From NCBI RefSeq assembly GCF_002778285.1, contig NZ_NESM01000004.1, positions 1 through 64,000 of the forward strand: DNA of 64,000 nt, read 5' to 3'. A program made the translations under genes and the position numbers. This DNA comes from Limnohabitans sp. 15K (GTDB lineage: Bacteria; Pseudomonadota; Gammaproteobacteria; Burkholderiales; Burkholderiaceae_C). The notes below the pieces were generated by a model, which was given only the letters and a program-made list of their open reading frames with translations, was not told the DNA's origin and searched no databases. Shown here piece after piece: positions 17,435 to 24,809 of the stretch. Numbering within the stretch: the stretch's first letter is position 1; every line of letters begins with the position of its first letter.

Positions 17435-18856
17435 ATGAATTCACGTCGTCAATTTTTTAAGGCAGCTGGTATTGCTGGTGGCGCTGTCGCAGCGGCTGCA
17501 GTCAGTCGTGTGGCAATGGCTGCCTTGCCTGAGCCCGTCACCCAGACAAGTCCCGAGACCATGGCGCCTTTGGTTCCAAATACAGGCCGCCCCTACAACC
17601 CAGTAGTCACGCTCAACGGCTGGACTCTGCCCTGGCGTATGAACAACGGAGTCAAAGAGTTTCACCTGGTAGCCGAACCGGTGGTCCGTGAGATGGCACC
17701 AGGTTTTAAAGCCCATCTTTGGGGCTATAACGGACAGTCGCCTGGCCCAACGATTGAGGTCGTGGAAGGCGACCGTGTTCGAATCTTTGTCACCAATAAG
17801 CTGCCTGAGCACACCAGTGTGCATTGGCACGGGCAACGACTGCCCAATGGCATGGATGGCGTTTCTGGGTTGACACAGCCTGCAATTCTGCCGGGCAAGA
17901 CTTTTGTGTATGAATTTGAAGCGCGTCGTCCTGGTACGTTCATGTACCACCCCCACGCCGATGAAATGACGCAAATGGCCATGGGCATGATGGGCATGTG
18001 GATCACTCACCCCAAAGCCAAGAACCCGTTGATTGACGAAGTGAATCGAGATTTTTGCTTTTTGCTCAACGGTTACGACATTGATCCTGGCAGTTACACG
18101 CCCAAGATCATGACCATGCTGGACTTCAATTTGTGGTCTTGGAACAGCCGAATTTTCCCTGGCATTGATACCCTCAACGTCCGAACAAACGACAAGGTTC
18201 GAATCCGGATCGGCAACCTGACGATGACCAATCACCCCATTCATGTGCATGGACATGAGTTTTTAGTAACAGGTACCGATGGCGGGCCGACACCCAAAAG
18301 CACCCGTTGGTACGAAGTCACGACCGATATTGCTGTCGGGCAGATGCGTCAAATCGAATTCGTTGCCGACGAAGAGGGCGATTGGGCATTTCACTGCCAT
18401 AAAAGCCACCACACCATGAATGCGATGGGGCACAACGTGCCCACCATGATCGGTGTGGATCACCGGGGTGTGGCAAAGAAAATTACCAACCTGATTCCTG
18501 ATTACATGGTGATGGGGGAGCGAGGCATGGCGGACATGACTGAAATGGAGATGCCCATTCCCGACAACACATCACCCATGATGACCGGCCAAGGGCCATT
18601 TGGCAGTGTCGAAATGGGGGGCATGTTCAGCGTGATCAAGGTTCGCAAGGACCAAAAGCCTGGCGACTACAAAGATCCTGGATGGTTTAAACACCCCGCT
18701 GGAACAGTCGCCTATGAATGGAAAGGGGCACTTGCTGAACCCGCTCGCAGCCAATCGGGTGGCTCCACCATGATGCCAACGCAAAACATGCCTGCCAAAG
18801 ACATTGAGGTCCAAGTGCGCAAACCACAAGGTAAAACCAATCATTCAGAACATTGA
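17435..18856 (+). CDS. Tat-exported multicopper oxidase
   Basis: The 473-residue enzyme starts with a Tat signal (SRRQFFKAAG then a hydrophobic Ala-rich stretch). Four copper-binding His clusters of multicopper oxidases are visible in order: VHWHGQR, YHPHADE, NHPIHVHGHEF and FHCHKSHHTMNAMGHN. The family oxidises Cu+ or organic substrates at a type 1 copper and reduces O2 to water at the trinuclear centre; periplasmic members detoxify Cu+. The spacing of the last cluster (HCHKSHH then M) is atypical of CueO and like plasmid-type copper oxidases. I chose the ATG at 17435 over an upstream one because it gives a standard Tat leader. It sits 72 bases after the TolC-type gene. Confidence 0.88.
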   Translation: MNSRRQFFKAAGIAGGAVAAAAVSRVAMAALPEPVTQTSPETMAPLVPNTGRPYNPVVTLNGWTLPWRMNNGVKEFHLVAEPVVREMAPGFKAHLWGYNGQSPGPTIEVVEGDRVRIFVTNKLPEHTSVHWHGQRLPNGMDGVSGLTQPAILPGKTFVYEFEARRPGTFMYHPHADEMTQMAMGMMGMWITHPKAKNPLIDEVNRDFCFLLNGYDIDPGSYTPKIMTMLDFNLWSWNSRIFPGIDTLNVRTNDKVRIRIGNLTMTNHPIHVHGHEFLVTGTDGGPTPKSTRWYEVTTDIAVGQMRQIEFVADEEGDWAFHCHKSHHTMNAMGHNVPTMIGVDHRGVAKKITNLIPDYMVMGERGMADMTEMEMPIPDNTSPMMTGQGPFGSVEMGGMFSVIKVRKDQKPGDYKDPGWFKHPAGTVAYEWKGALAEPARSQSGGSTMMPTQNMPAKDIEVQVRKPQGKTNHSEH

Positions 18857-18899
18857 ATCGTTTCACTCCACTCTCTCACTCTTAACCAAAGGAAATCTA

Positions 18900-19433
18900 A
18901 TGAAGAAGCTCAATATTGCAATCATTCTTATCGCGTCATTGTTCACTGCGGCGGCTATGGCCAGCGGCAACCATGCAGGCGGACATGGCCACGACGAAGC
19001 CACGGTTGGCGAAGCAGGTAAAGCTGCGGATGTAACGCGAACCGTCGAAGTTCAAATGCTGGACACCATGCGCTTCACCCCTGCCAGCTTCGCGGTAAAG
19101 CAGGGTGAGACTATCAAATTCGTTGTCAAGAACACAGGCAAACTTAAGCATGAATTTGTTTTAGGCACCAAAAAAGATCTCGATGAACACTACGAGGTGA
19201 TGAAAAAATTTCCAGAAATGGAGCATGCCGATGACAACATGCTGAGCGTGGCACCGGGTCAAACAGGCGAGATGATCTGGAAGTTCAGCAAGGCGGGAGC
19301 TGTGAATGTGGCCTGTCTCCACCCCGGACACTACGATGCTGGCATGAAGGCTTCAATCCAAGTTGCAGCAGTGAAAAAGGCGGCCAAGGGACAGGCAGCT
19401 AAAAACGAAGATGGTCATGCGCACGAGCACTGA
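18900..19433 (+). CDS. Periplasmic cupredoxin (azurin/plastocyanin-like)
   Basis: The 177-residue protein has a signal peptide ending AMA (about residue 20), a His-rich N-terminal patch (GNHAGGHGHDE), then a cupredoxin fold. The type 1 copper ligands can be placed as His in KHEFVLG and the Cys-His-His/Met cluster in NVACLHPGHYDAGMK. The tail is Lys/His rich and ends HAHEH. It should bind copper in the periplasm and pass electrons or ions to the neighbouring oxidase. The start at 18900 is preceded by AAAGGAAA. Its end overlaps the DUF411 gene by 23 bases. Confidence 0.88.
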   Translation: MKKLNIAIILIASLFTAAAMASGNHAGGHGHDEATVGEAGKAADVTRTVEVQMLDTMRFTPASFAVKQGETIKFVVKNTGKLKHEFVLGTKKDLDEHYEVMKKFPEMEHADDNMLSVAPGQTGEMIWKFSKAGAVNVACLHPGHYDAGMKASIQVAAVKKAAKGQAAKNEDGHAHEH

Positions 19434-19881
19434 TCTTTCGCGCAGAAGTGTCCTGGCTGGCTTGTTTTTGATTTCAGCCAGTGGTGCCATGGCTGCACAG
19501 CGGCCCAACGTTGAGGTCTGGAAGGATCCGGCATGTGGATGCTGCAAGGACTGGATTGCACATTTAGAGAAGTCGGGCTTTGACGTTTCGGTTCATGAGA
19601 CCGGAAACAATGCCGCTCGCTCAGGGATGGGAATTCCAGCAAAACTAGGTTCGTGCCATACCGCCAGAGTAGAAGGCTACGCCGTAGAAGGGCATGTACC
19701 TGCCAAAGAGATCAAGCGCGTCTTGCGTGATCGACCTAAGGCTGTTGGACTGGCTGTACCTGGTATGCCAGTTGGCTCGCCGGGAATGGATGGTGCAATC
19801 TACAACGGTCGTAAAGACCCGTATGACGTGTTGCTGGTACTGCAAGATGGATCGACCAGCGTTTATCAAAGCTATCGTTAA
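19411..19881 (+). CDS. DUF411 metal-binding protein
   Basis: The 156-residue protein has an N-terminal export signal with a Tat-like RRSVLAG, then the DUF411 core. Visible marks are VWKDPACGCCKDW with a Cys-x-Cys-Cys, LGSCHTA and GYAVEGHVPA, and a late VPGMPVGSPGM. Proteins of this type are recurrent members of copper and silver resistance clusters and are presumed periplasmic metal binders; the precise role is unknown. The first ATG (19411) lies inside the cupredoxin gene; a second at 19417 is equally good. The next gene starts near its stop, so all are one transcript. Confidence 0.85.
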   Translation: MVMRTSTDLSRRSVLAGLFLISASGAMAAQRPNVEVWKDPACGCCKDWIAHLEKSGFDVSVHETGNNAARSGMGIPAKLGSCHTARVEGYAVEGHVPAKEIKRVLRDRPKAVGLAVPGMPVGSPGMDGAIYNGRKDPYDVLLVLQDGSTSVYQSYR

Positions 19882-19892
19882 TGGAATCAAAC

Positions 19893-20201
19893 ATGAAACT
19901 CATCAAGTCAATATTTATCACTGCTGCTCTTGCCACATCGGCAATGGCCTCTATTTCCGTTTTTGCCCAATCCATGGCAGACATGACCGTGGGGGAGATT
20001 CGCAAGATCGACAAGGACGCCAGCAAGATTACGATCAAGCACGGGGAAATCAAGAACCTTGAAATGCCACCCATGACGATGGTGTTCACAGTTAAAGAAC
20101 CGGCATTGCTCGACAAGGTCAAGCCCGGGGACAAGGTGAAGTTCGCTGTGGTTCGCGAAGACGGAAAAATGATCGTGACCGACATTCAGTCCACGCAGTA
20201 A
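19893..20201 (+). CDS. cusF: CusF-family periplasmic copper chaperone
   Basis: The 102-residue protein has a signal peptide ending VFA and a CusF-type OB fold: GEIRKIDKDASKITIKHG and EMPPMTMVFTV. CusF binds Cu+/Ag+ with two Met, one His and a nearby Trp; here the two Met lie in PPMTM, while the usual Trp position is not obvious. It would deliver metal to the Cus pump. I start at 19893 (MKLIKS); the upstream ATG at 19881 adds only four residues and overlaps the DUF411 stop. It closes the copper operon and is followed by a hairpin. Confidence 0.85.
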   Translation: MKLIKSIFITAALATSAMASISVFAQSMADMTVGEIRKIDKDASKITIKHGEIKNLEMPPMTMVFTVKEPALLDKVKPGDKVKFAVVREDGKMIVTDIQSTQ

Positions 20202-20211
20202 CTGACTCGGA

Positions 20212-20236
20212 GGTGCCAGCTCTACAAGTTGGCACC
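20212..20236 (+). terminator. Probable terminator of the copper operon
   Basis: GGTGCCA (20212-20218) and TGGCACC (20230-20236) form a perfect 7-bp stem with an 11-base loop, 11 bases after the cusF stop codon. Only a short T-containing tail (TTCAGATTTC) follows, so its strength is uncertain. The position at the end of the operon supports a terminator. Confidence 0.5.
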
Positions 20237-20261
20237 TTCAGATTTCAAATTCGGCCTCAGG

Positions 20262-20286
20262 TGGACGTCACCCGTTTCAATAGACA
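20262..20286 (+). repeat. Left terminal inverted repeat of the IS
   Basis: It begins TGGACGTCACCCG and ends TAGACA; the same 13- and 6-base blocks occur in the right end in inverse orientation, with mismatches confined to the six bases between them. This defines the outer border of the element. Confidence 0.85.
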
Positions 20287-20321
20287 CTTGTTAAGGTCTA
20301 AATTGAACTGGAGTGATAGTC

Positions 20322-20603
20322 ATGAAGAGAGTGAGATACCCGGCCGAATTCAAGGCTGAAGCGGTGCGCCAAGTAACTGAGCGTGGCCACGGAGTCGTTA
20401 ACGTTGCCAAGCGTTTGGGCATGTCGGACAAAAGCCTATACCTGTGGGTGCGACTTGCGCAGGACAGAGCAGGCCCAGGCAGTGGAGAAACTGCCCAACT
20501 CAAAGCCGAGGTGTCGCGCCTCAAGGCCGATTTGAAGAGGGCCAACGAGGAGCGTGACATCCTAAAAAAGGCCGCAACGTACTTTGCCAAACTGTCCGGG
20601 TGA
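20322..20603 (+). CDS. IS3-family transposase OrfA
   Basis: The 93-residue product is the helix-turn-helix and leucine-zipper part of an IS3 transposase: RYPAEFKAEAVRQV, the HTH with VAKRLGMSDKSLYLWV, then a charged coiled coil (LKAEVSRLKADLKRANEE). It ends with the usual ERDILKKAATYFA. The ATG at 20322 is preferred over a GTG at 20313. In the zero frame the codons CTA AAA AAG (20562-20570) make the slippery heptamer A-AAA-AAG, at which a -1 shift would join it to OrfB. Confidence 0.9.
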   Translation: MKRVRYPAEFKAEAVRQVTERGHGVVNVAKRLGMSDKSLYLWVRLAQDRAGPGSGETAQLKAEVSRLKADLKRANEERDILKKAATYFAKLSG

Positions 20604-21460
20604 AGTACGTATTTATGGCTGAGCACCAAGGCCAGTTCCGACTCAGCAGCATGTGTCGGGTCTTGCGTATCCAGCGCAGCGGCTATTACGCGTGGAATGC
20701 TGCACCCAAGAGCGCACGCACCTTAGCCGATGAATCCCTCATGGCCGACATCCGCAAATCCTTTGAAGACAGCCAAGGTATCTATGGCAGCCCACGCGTT
20801 CATTGTGACCTGCGCGAGGCTGGTATCGCCTGCGGCGAGAAGCGAGTTGCCCGCCTGATGCGCCAAGCCCAACTGCGCTCGGTGCGCGGCTACAAGCGAC
20901 CACGCTACAAGGTCGGCATGCCCTCCACCACAGCACCAAACCTGTTGCAGCGCGAATTCACAGTAGCTCACCCTGACCAAGTCTGGGTCACCGATATCAC
21001 CTACATCCGCACCTATGAAGGCTGGCTGTATCTGACGGTGGTGATTGACCTGTACTCACGCGCAGTGGTTGGCTGGTCCATGAAATCCACCATGGCCACA
21101 GAACTGGTGCTGGATGCCCTGATGATGGCGGTATGGCGCAGGCGCCCTAAAGCGCCAGTGATGATTCATTCCGACCAGGGCAGCCAGTTTGGCAGTGATG
21201 AGTTCAACCGCTGGTGCAAAGACAACCACTTGGTGCCCAGCATGAGTCGGCGCGGGAACTGCTGGGACAACGCTGTTGCTGAATCGTTTTTCAGTAACTT
21301 GAAGAAGGAGCGAATCAAACTCCGCATCTATGCTTCCCGCCAGGAAGCCAAGTCAGACGTGTTTGACTACATTGAAGGTTTTTACAATCGAGTCCGCAGG
21401 CACAGTCATCTTGACCAAATGAGCCCGCTTGCGTTCGAGCAACTTCAAACCGGAAGTTGA
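20600..21460 (+). CDS. IS3-family transposase OrfB (DDE integrase domain)
   Basis: The 286-residue frame contains the HTH_21-like start (YGSPRVHCDLREAG) and an rve-type catalytic core. The DDE triad can be placed in VWVTDITYIRT, IHSDQGSQFGS and NAVAESFFSNLKKE. It begins with GTG overlapping the OrfA stop (GTGA). The OrfB frame remains open back to the slippery site at 20564-20570, so the active enzyme is probably an OrfAB fusion made by -1 frameshifting. No inactivating mutation is visible. Confidence 0.92.
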   Translation: MKYVFMAEHQGQFRLSSMCRVLRIQRSGYYAWNAAPKSARTLADESLMADIRKSFEDSQGIYGSPRVHCDLREAGIACGEKRVARLMRQAQLRSVRGYKRPRYKVGMPSTTAPNLLQREFTVAHPDQVWVTDITYIRTYEGWLYLTVVIDLYSRAVVGWSMKSTMATELVLDALMMAVWRRRPKAPVMIHSDQGSQFGSDEFNRWCKDNHLVPSMSRRGNCWDNAVAESFFSNLKKERIKLRIYASRQEAKSDVFDYIEGFYNRVRRHSHLDQMSPLAFEQLQTGS

Positions 21461-21464
21461 TTTA

Positions 21465-21489
21465 TGTCTACGAAAGCGGGTGACGTCCA
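21465..21489 (-). repeat. Right terminal inverted repeat of the IS
   Basis: Read on the minus strand it begins TGGACGTCACCCG and ends TAGACA, mirroring the left end. The OrfB stop codon lies four bases inside it, the usual compact arrangement of IS3 elements. Confidence 0.85.
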
Positions 21490-21669
21490 ACCTACACAAA
21501 GATGGGTTCGACCACCGTTGGGTCTGACGGGTCTGTTTTCACTCAGATGGGCAGTTTCAGTACCGATGGCAGTACTCGCATGGGAAGCACCGCGACTGGC
21601 ATTGGGGCGGTTTTCAATGATCGGGATGACTGGCCTTCAACCCCGAGCATTGAAAAGGATCAGTTTTAA
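21490..21669 (+). pseudogene. C-terminal fragment of a Gly/Ser/Thr repeat protein cut by the IS
   Basis: Directly from the IS border a 59-residue frame runs open to a TAA. It consists of short repeats of the type MGSTTVGSDG, FTQMGSFSTDGS and RMGSTATGIG, then a non-repetitive end. Small bacterial proteins with tandem T-x-G-S-D-G units look like this, but their function is unknown to me. The 5' part is missing, and no matching coding frame remains on the left side of the IS, so a deletion accompanied or followed insertion. An internal ATG (21502) could allow a short product. Confidence 0.5.
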
Positions 21670-21764
21670 TGACTCTCAAGGATGACGGCGATTTGATCAA
21701 GGGGCTTGGGTTTGTCTGTCAATATCATGAGATCACTTCATTCAAAACAAGAAAGGGAGAGTGA
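21669..21764 (+). CDS. 31-residue ORF just before Thoeris, probably a truncated gene start
   Basis: The ATG overlaps the preceding stop (TAATG). The first 16 residues, with the motif DGDLIKGLGFV, look like the N-terminus of a larger family of bacterial proteins beginning with DLI-x-GLGFV; after that the match ends abruptly and the frame stops four bases before thsB1. I think it is the stub left by a deletion that fused the start of one gene to the upstream region of thsB1. It could still act as a leader ORF coupling translation into thsB1. Confidence 0.35.
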   Translation: MTLKDDGDLIKGLGFVCQYHEITSFKTRKGE

Positions 21765-21767
21765 AAA

Positions 21768-22265
21768 ATGTCGCGAAAGTGTTTTTTCAGTTTTCACTAT
21801 GTACCCGACTGTGTTCGGGCGTCTCAGGTTCGACAGATCGGTGCGATTGAAGGTAACCCACCAGCACTTGATAACGACTGGGAAACTGTGGTCGGTGGTG
21901 GAGATGCCGCCATAAAGAAATGGATCGCCGGACAGATGGAAGGTAAAACCTGTGCCATCGTGCTGGTCGGCGAGAATACGGCCAATCGAAAGTGGATCAA
22001 TCACGAAATTGTGCAGGCGTGGGACCGTGGTTTGGGCGTTGTCGGGATTCGCATTCACGGCCTCAAAAACTTTGACGGCAATACCGCCTCTCAAGGGGGC
22101 AATCCGTTCGACCATGTAATACACGGCACTTCCCAGAAAAAGCTTTCATCCATTGTGAAGTGTTACACCCCGTCGGGTTCTGACAGTAAAGAGCGCTATG
22201 CGTGGATATCAAAAAACTTAGAGGCAGCCGTCGAAGAAGCGATTGCCATTCGAAAAGCCAACTAA
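21768..22265 (+). CDS. thsB: Thoeris sensor ThsB1 (TIR-like, DUF1863 type)
   Basis: The 165-residue protein is a stand-alone TIR-like domain of the ThsB kind. It opens RKCFFSFHYVPD and continues RASQVRQIGAIEGN, both strongly characteristic, then GDAAIKKWI, IVLVGENTANRKWINHEI and GVVGIRIHGLK. Glu80 in WINHE is the likely catalytic glutamate. In known type I Thoeris, ThsB proteins detect phage and convert NAD+ into a cyclic ADP-ribose isomer that activates ThsA. AAGGGAGAG precedes the ATG. It is followed 21 bases later by a second, divergent ThsB, a known arrangement for broadening phage recognition. Confidence 0.9.
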   Translation: MSRKCFFSFHYVPDCVRASQVRQIGAIEGNPPALDNDWETVVGGGDAAIKKWIAGQMEGKTCAIVLVGENTANRKWINHEIVQAWDRGLGVVGIRIHGLKNFDGNTASQGGNPFDHVIHGTSQKKLSSIVKCYTPSGSDSKERYAWISKNLEAAVEEAIAIRKAN

Positions 22266-22286
22266 GTGATATTCAAGTGAAAGTCA

Positions 22287-22883
22287 ATGAAGCGCTGTAA
22301 GGCAACAACGAAAGACGGACGGCGTTGCCTGAATGGGCAGCGGACAGGCACCGACTTTTGTGCGATCCATGCGTCAGAGATTTCCTCTGGTGAACTATTC
22401 GCCACCGCTGCCGGAGCGTTAGTCGGACACGCGTTGATACCGGGTCTTGGTATTGTCCTCGGTGGCTTGGCGGGGCATTCTTTTCGAAATTTCACGGGAC
22501 TTAACAATATGACGAAAAAGCGTGTGTTCATCAGCTTCGACTTCGATAACGACCGCGTATTGCGGGACTTCATGTTGGGACAGGCGAGACTGCCTGACTC
22601 ACCATTTGAAGTTATCGATCATTCGCTTAAGGAGGCTGCTCCCGAACGGAACTGGGAGGCAAAAGCAAGGGCTGCGATCGCTCGATCAGATATCGTTATC
22701 GTGATGGTCGGTAACGACACGCACCGCGCAGGTGGTGTGCTCAAGGAAATCACCATGGCACGTGAGGCTGGCGTGCAGGTGGTGCAAGTCATTGGCTATA
22801 AGGACGGGGACTACACCCCCGTACCAAATGCTGGCCGTCTGTATGCCTGGAATTGGCAGAACCTTAAGAAGTTGCTGAGCTAA
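22287..22883 (+). CDS. thsB: Thoeris sensor ThsB2 with Cys/His and glycine-rich N-terminal module
   Basis: Residues about 75-198 form a TIR-like ThsB domain (KKRVFISFDFDNDRVLRDF, IVIVMVGNDT, VLKEITMA with likely catalytic Glu154). The first 74 residues are extra. Cys4, Cys14, Cys25 and His28 make a probable zinc site within CKATTKDGRRC and FCAIH, and residues about 35-66 form a hydrophobic Gly/Ala stretch (TAAGALVGHALIPGLGIVLG) that could insert into or lie on a membrane. An in-frame ATG at 22509 (codon 75) falls exactly at the start of the TIR domain, so a short form is possible. It should signal to ThsA like ThsB1. The role of the added module is unknown. Confidence 0.8.
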   Translation: MKRCKATTKDGRRCLNGQRTGTDFCAIHASEISSGELFATAAGALVGHALIPGLGIVLGGLAGHSFRNFTGLNNMTKKRVFISFDFDNDRVLRDFMLGQARLPDSPFEVIDHSLKEAAPERNWEAKARAAIARSDIVIVMVGNDTHRAGGVLKEITMAREAGVQVVQVIGYKDGDYTPVPNAGRLYAWNWQNLKKLLS

Positions 22884-22887
22884 CCCT

Positions 22888-24327
22888 ATGCATATTAATG
22901 AACTGGATGCTTTCGTTAAGGAATACGTCAAGGAACTTCACAATGAGACGGCGGCGATCTTTGCTGGCGCTGGTCTATCGGTGGGCAAGGGGTTCGTAGA
23001 TTGGGTTGGGCTTCTCCAGCCACTGGCAGCTGAGCTCGGGCTTGATGCTGAGCGTGAAAGCGATCATTTGGTTGCGCTTGCGCAGCACCACGTAAATGAC
23101 AATGGCATGAATCGGGCCGGGTTGCACAAGCGACTTTTGGAGGAGTTCCCGACAGACGCACAGCCTACTGTAAATCATCAACTTTTGGCGCGGCTGCCAG
23201 TTGCAGTCTACTGGACCACTAATTACGATCGGCTAATTGAGCGGGCCTTGGAAGGGGCCGGAAAAATCGTTGACTCGAAGCATCGGGTTGACCAACTTGC
23301 CTTTACAAAGCCACGCCGGGATGCGGTAGTTTTTAAGATGCACGGAGATGTTGAGCATCCGGCGCAAGTCGTGTTGACCAAGGACGATTATGAGCGTTAC
23401 CCGATTGATCGAGGCGCGTTCATCAACGGGCTGACCGGTGACCTTGTCTCTAAGACTTTTCTGTTTCTTGGTTTTAGTTTCAAGGACCCTAATCTTGACT
23501 ACATCCTGGCGAGGATTCGGTTAACCTTTCAAGCAAACGGACGCCAGCACTACTGCGTCTTTCGTCGTGTGCAGGAGCAGGCGGGGCAGTCTCAGGCGGA
23601 GTACGAATATCTCCAAATCAAGCAACGCCTTGCCATCAATGACCTGAAACGCTTCAACATCAAGACCTTGCTGGTCGACAGTTACGATGAGATCACAGAA
23701 CTGTTGCGCCGCATCGAACGTACATATCGCCGAAAAACGCTGTTCATTTCGGGCAGTGCTGAGGAGTTTGGTGCTTGGGATAAGTCGGATGTCTCTGAAT
23801 TTCTCAACGATCTTGGAAAGATAGTCATCCAGCGTGGTTTTCGTCTAGTGTCAGGCTTTGGCTGGGGCATCAGCAATGACCTTTTGTCTGGCGCCATCGA
23901 GCAGATCTACGGCCAGCGGATCGGACACATCCAGGACCATTTGATCGTTCGCCCGTTCCCACGCTACATCGCTGACGTTGGCGTCCGAGATGCTCTGTGG
24001 CATGAGTTCCGTAAAGACTTAATCTCACAAGCGGGTATCGCGCTCTTCATGTTTGGAAACAAATTGAGCGACGGCAAAACAGTCCTCGCAGACGGCGTGC
24101 GTAAGGAGTACGCCATCGCACGGGAACTCGATCTAGTGACCGTACCTGTTGCCCCTACGGGCTATGTTGCCAATGAGCTCTGGCAGCTCGACGAGCCAGG
24201 AGTGAAATCATCCGCAATGAGTGAGGAAATCAAGCAGGCATTCGCCAGACTTCAAGCGCCCGCCGCCAAACCTCAGGAATTGCTGAGCCGGATTTCTGAA
24301 ATATTGGATCTGCTCGGTAAAGAGTAA
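22888..24327 (+). CDS. thsA: Thoeris effector ThsA (SIR2 NADase plus SLOG)
   Basis: The 479-residue protein is full length and collinear with Bacillus cereus ThsA as I recall it. The SIR2 domain has FAGAGLSVGKG, TTNYDRLIE with Asn112 and KMHGDVEHP with His152, the residues needed for NAD+ hydrolysis. The C-terminal SLOG domain starts at LFISGSAEEFG and includes VSGFGWGISN, FRKDL, FGNK and GVRKEY, whose Arg, Lys and Glu correspond to ligand-binding positions of the family. Binding of the ThsB-made cyclic nucleotide triggers NAD+ depletion and cell arrest during infection. It starts five bases after the thsB2 stop with no clear ribosome site, so coupling is likely. Confidence 0.93.
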   Translation: MHINELDAFVKEYVKELHNETAAIFAGAGLSVGKGFVDWVGLLQPLAAELGLDAERESDHLVALAQHHVNDNGMNRAGLHKRLLEEFPTDAQPTVNHQLLARLPVAVYWTTNYDRLIERALEGAGKIVDSKHRVDQLAFTKPRRDAVVFKMHGDVEHPAQVVLTKDDYERYPIDRGAFINGLTGDLVSKTFLFLGFSFKDPNLDYILARIRLTFQANGRQHYCVFRRVQEQAGQSQAEYEYLQIKQRLAINDLKRFNIKTLLVDSYDEITELLRRIERTYRRKTLFISGSAEEFGAWDKSDVSEFLNDLGKIVIQRGFRLVSGFGWGISNDLLSGAIEQIYGQRIGHIQDHLIVRPFPRYIADVGVRDALWHEFRKDLISQAGIALFMFGNKLSDGKTVLADGVRKEYAIARELDLVTVPVAPTGYVANELWQLDEPGVKSSAMSEEIKQAFARLQAPAAKPQELLSRISEILDLLGKE

Positions 24328-24736
24328 TGGTCTGGCCAGATTTTCTGGCGCGCAATTGATCGAGACCGTAGGCATTTTTACTATGACGAAGTGAAACCTG
24401 GAGATTGACATCTAGGGTGCACGAAGTTTGGTAGCGCTTAGCACCGCGTTCGATGACGCCGATCCATCCACAGATGCTATTGAGCTGGGTGGATTACTAA
24501 TTGCGTTTTGCTCTCTTGCGAGAGAGTGTCGGGTTTCGACCCGCAGACGCCGGTTCAATTGCGATTTACGGATTTGAACCGCCGTCCGCAATTTTGTAGA
24601 ATTGGACGCATTCGATGGAGGCGTTCCCATTGGGGGACGGCACTGGATTGGGGATTGTTCGCAGGAACTAGATGAGGCCCGCCGGGGCTACTCTGAGGCT
24701 CTTTGCGCAGTGGTTACGCCCCACCACCAAACCTGA
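24328..24736 (+). other. Gene-free stretch after Thoeris
   Basis: About 400 bases separate thsA from the next terminator and I recognise no gene in them. One plus-strand frame of about 47 codons, with ELDEARRGYSEAL, runs from a stop near 24575 to a TGA about 24735 with no in-frame ATG; it looks protein-like and may be the tail of a decayed gene. No tRNA-like fold or integrase attachment site was found. The strand bias of the frame is the only hint of former coding. Confidence 0.4.
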
Positions 24737-24768
24737 AAAGGCCAACCGTCACCGGTTGGCCTTTTTTC
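24736..24768. terminator. Strong bidirectional terminator
   Basis: AAGGCCAACCG and CGGTTGGCCTT form an 11-bp perfect stem with loop TCAC; A-runs to the left and T-runs to the right give U-tails in both directions. It can end the Thoeris-side transcript and also the oppositely transcribed YcaO gene, whose stop lies 42 bases to the right. Confidence 0.9.
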
Positions 24769-24809
24769 TTTGCCATCGCAAGGTCTGGCAACAGTACTTT
24801 GGGACTCTT

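Larger units (their letters stand above)
20262..21489 (+). mobile_element. IS3-family insertion sequence, 1228 bp, apparently intact
   Basis: Two overlapping transposase frames lie between imperfect 25-bp terminal inverted repeats starting TGGACGTCACCCG at both ends (20262-20286 and, inverted, 21465-21489; 21 of 25 positions match). Length, gene arrangement and the DDE domain with its frameshift site fit the IS3 family. I see no clear 3-5 bp target duplication: the left flank is CAGG and the right flank ACCT. Both frames are open and the slippery site is intact, so the copy may still be active. It has cut into the gene whose tail remains at 21490-21669. Confidence 0.9.

Noticed and set aside
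20256..21495. Target-site duplication of the IS3 element
   Set aside because: Left CAGG and right ACCT flanks are not direct repeats; they look like a short inverted extension of the ends instead.
24480..24560. Possible tRNA-like or attachment sequence after thsA
   Set aside because: GGGTTTCGACCC and GGTTCAA blocks occur but no cloverleaf with acceptor pairing can be drawn.
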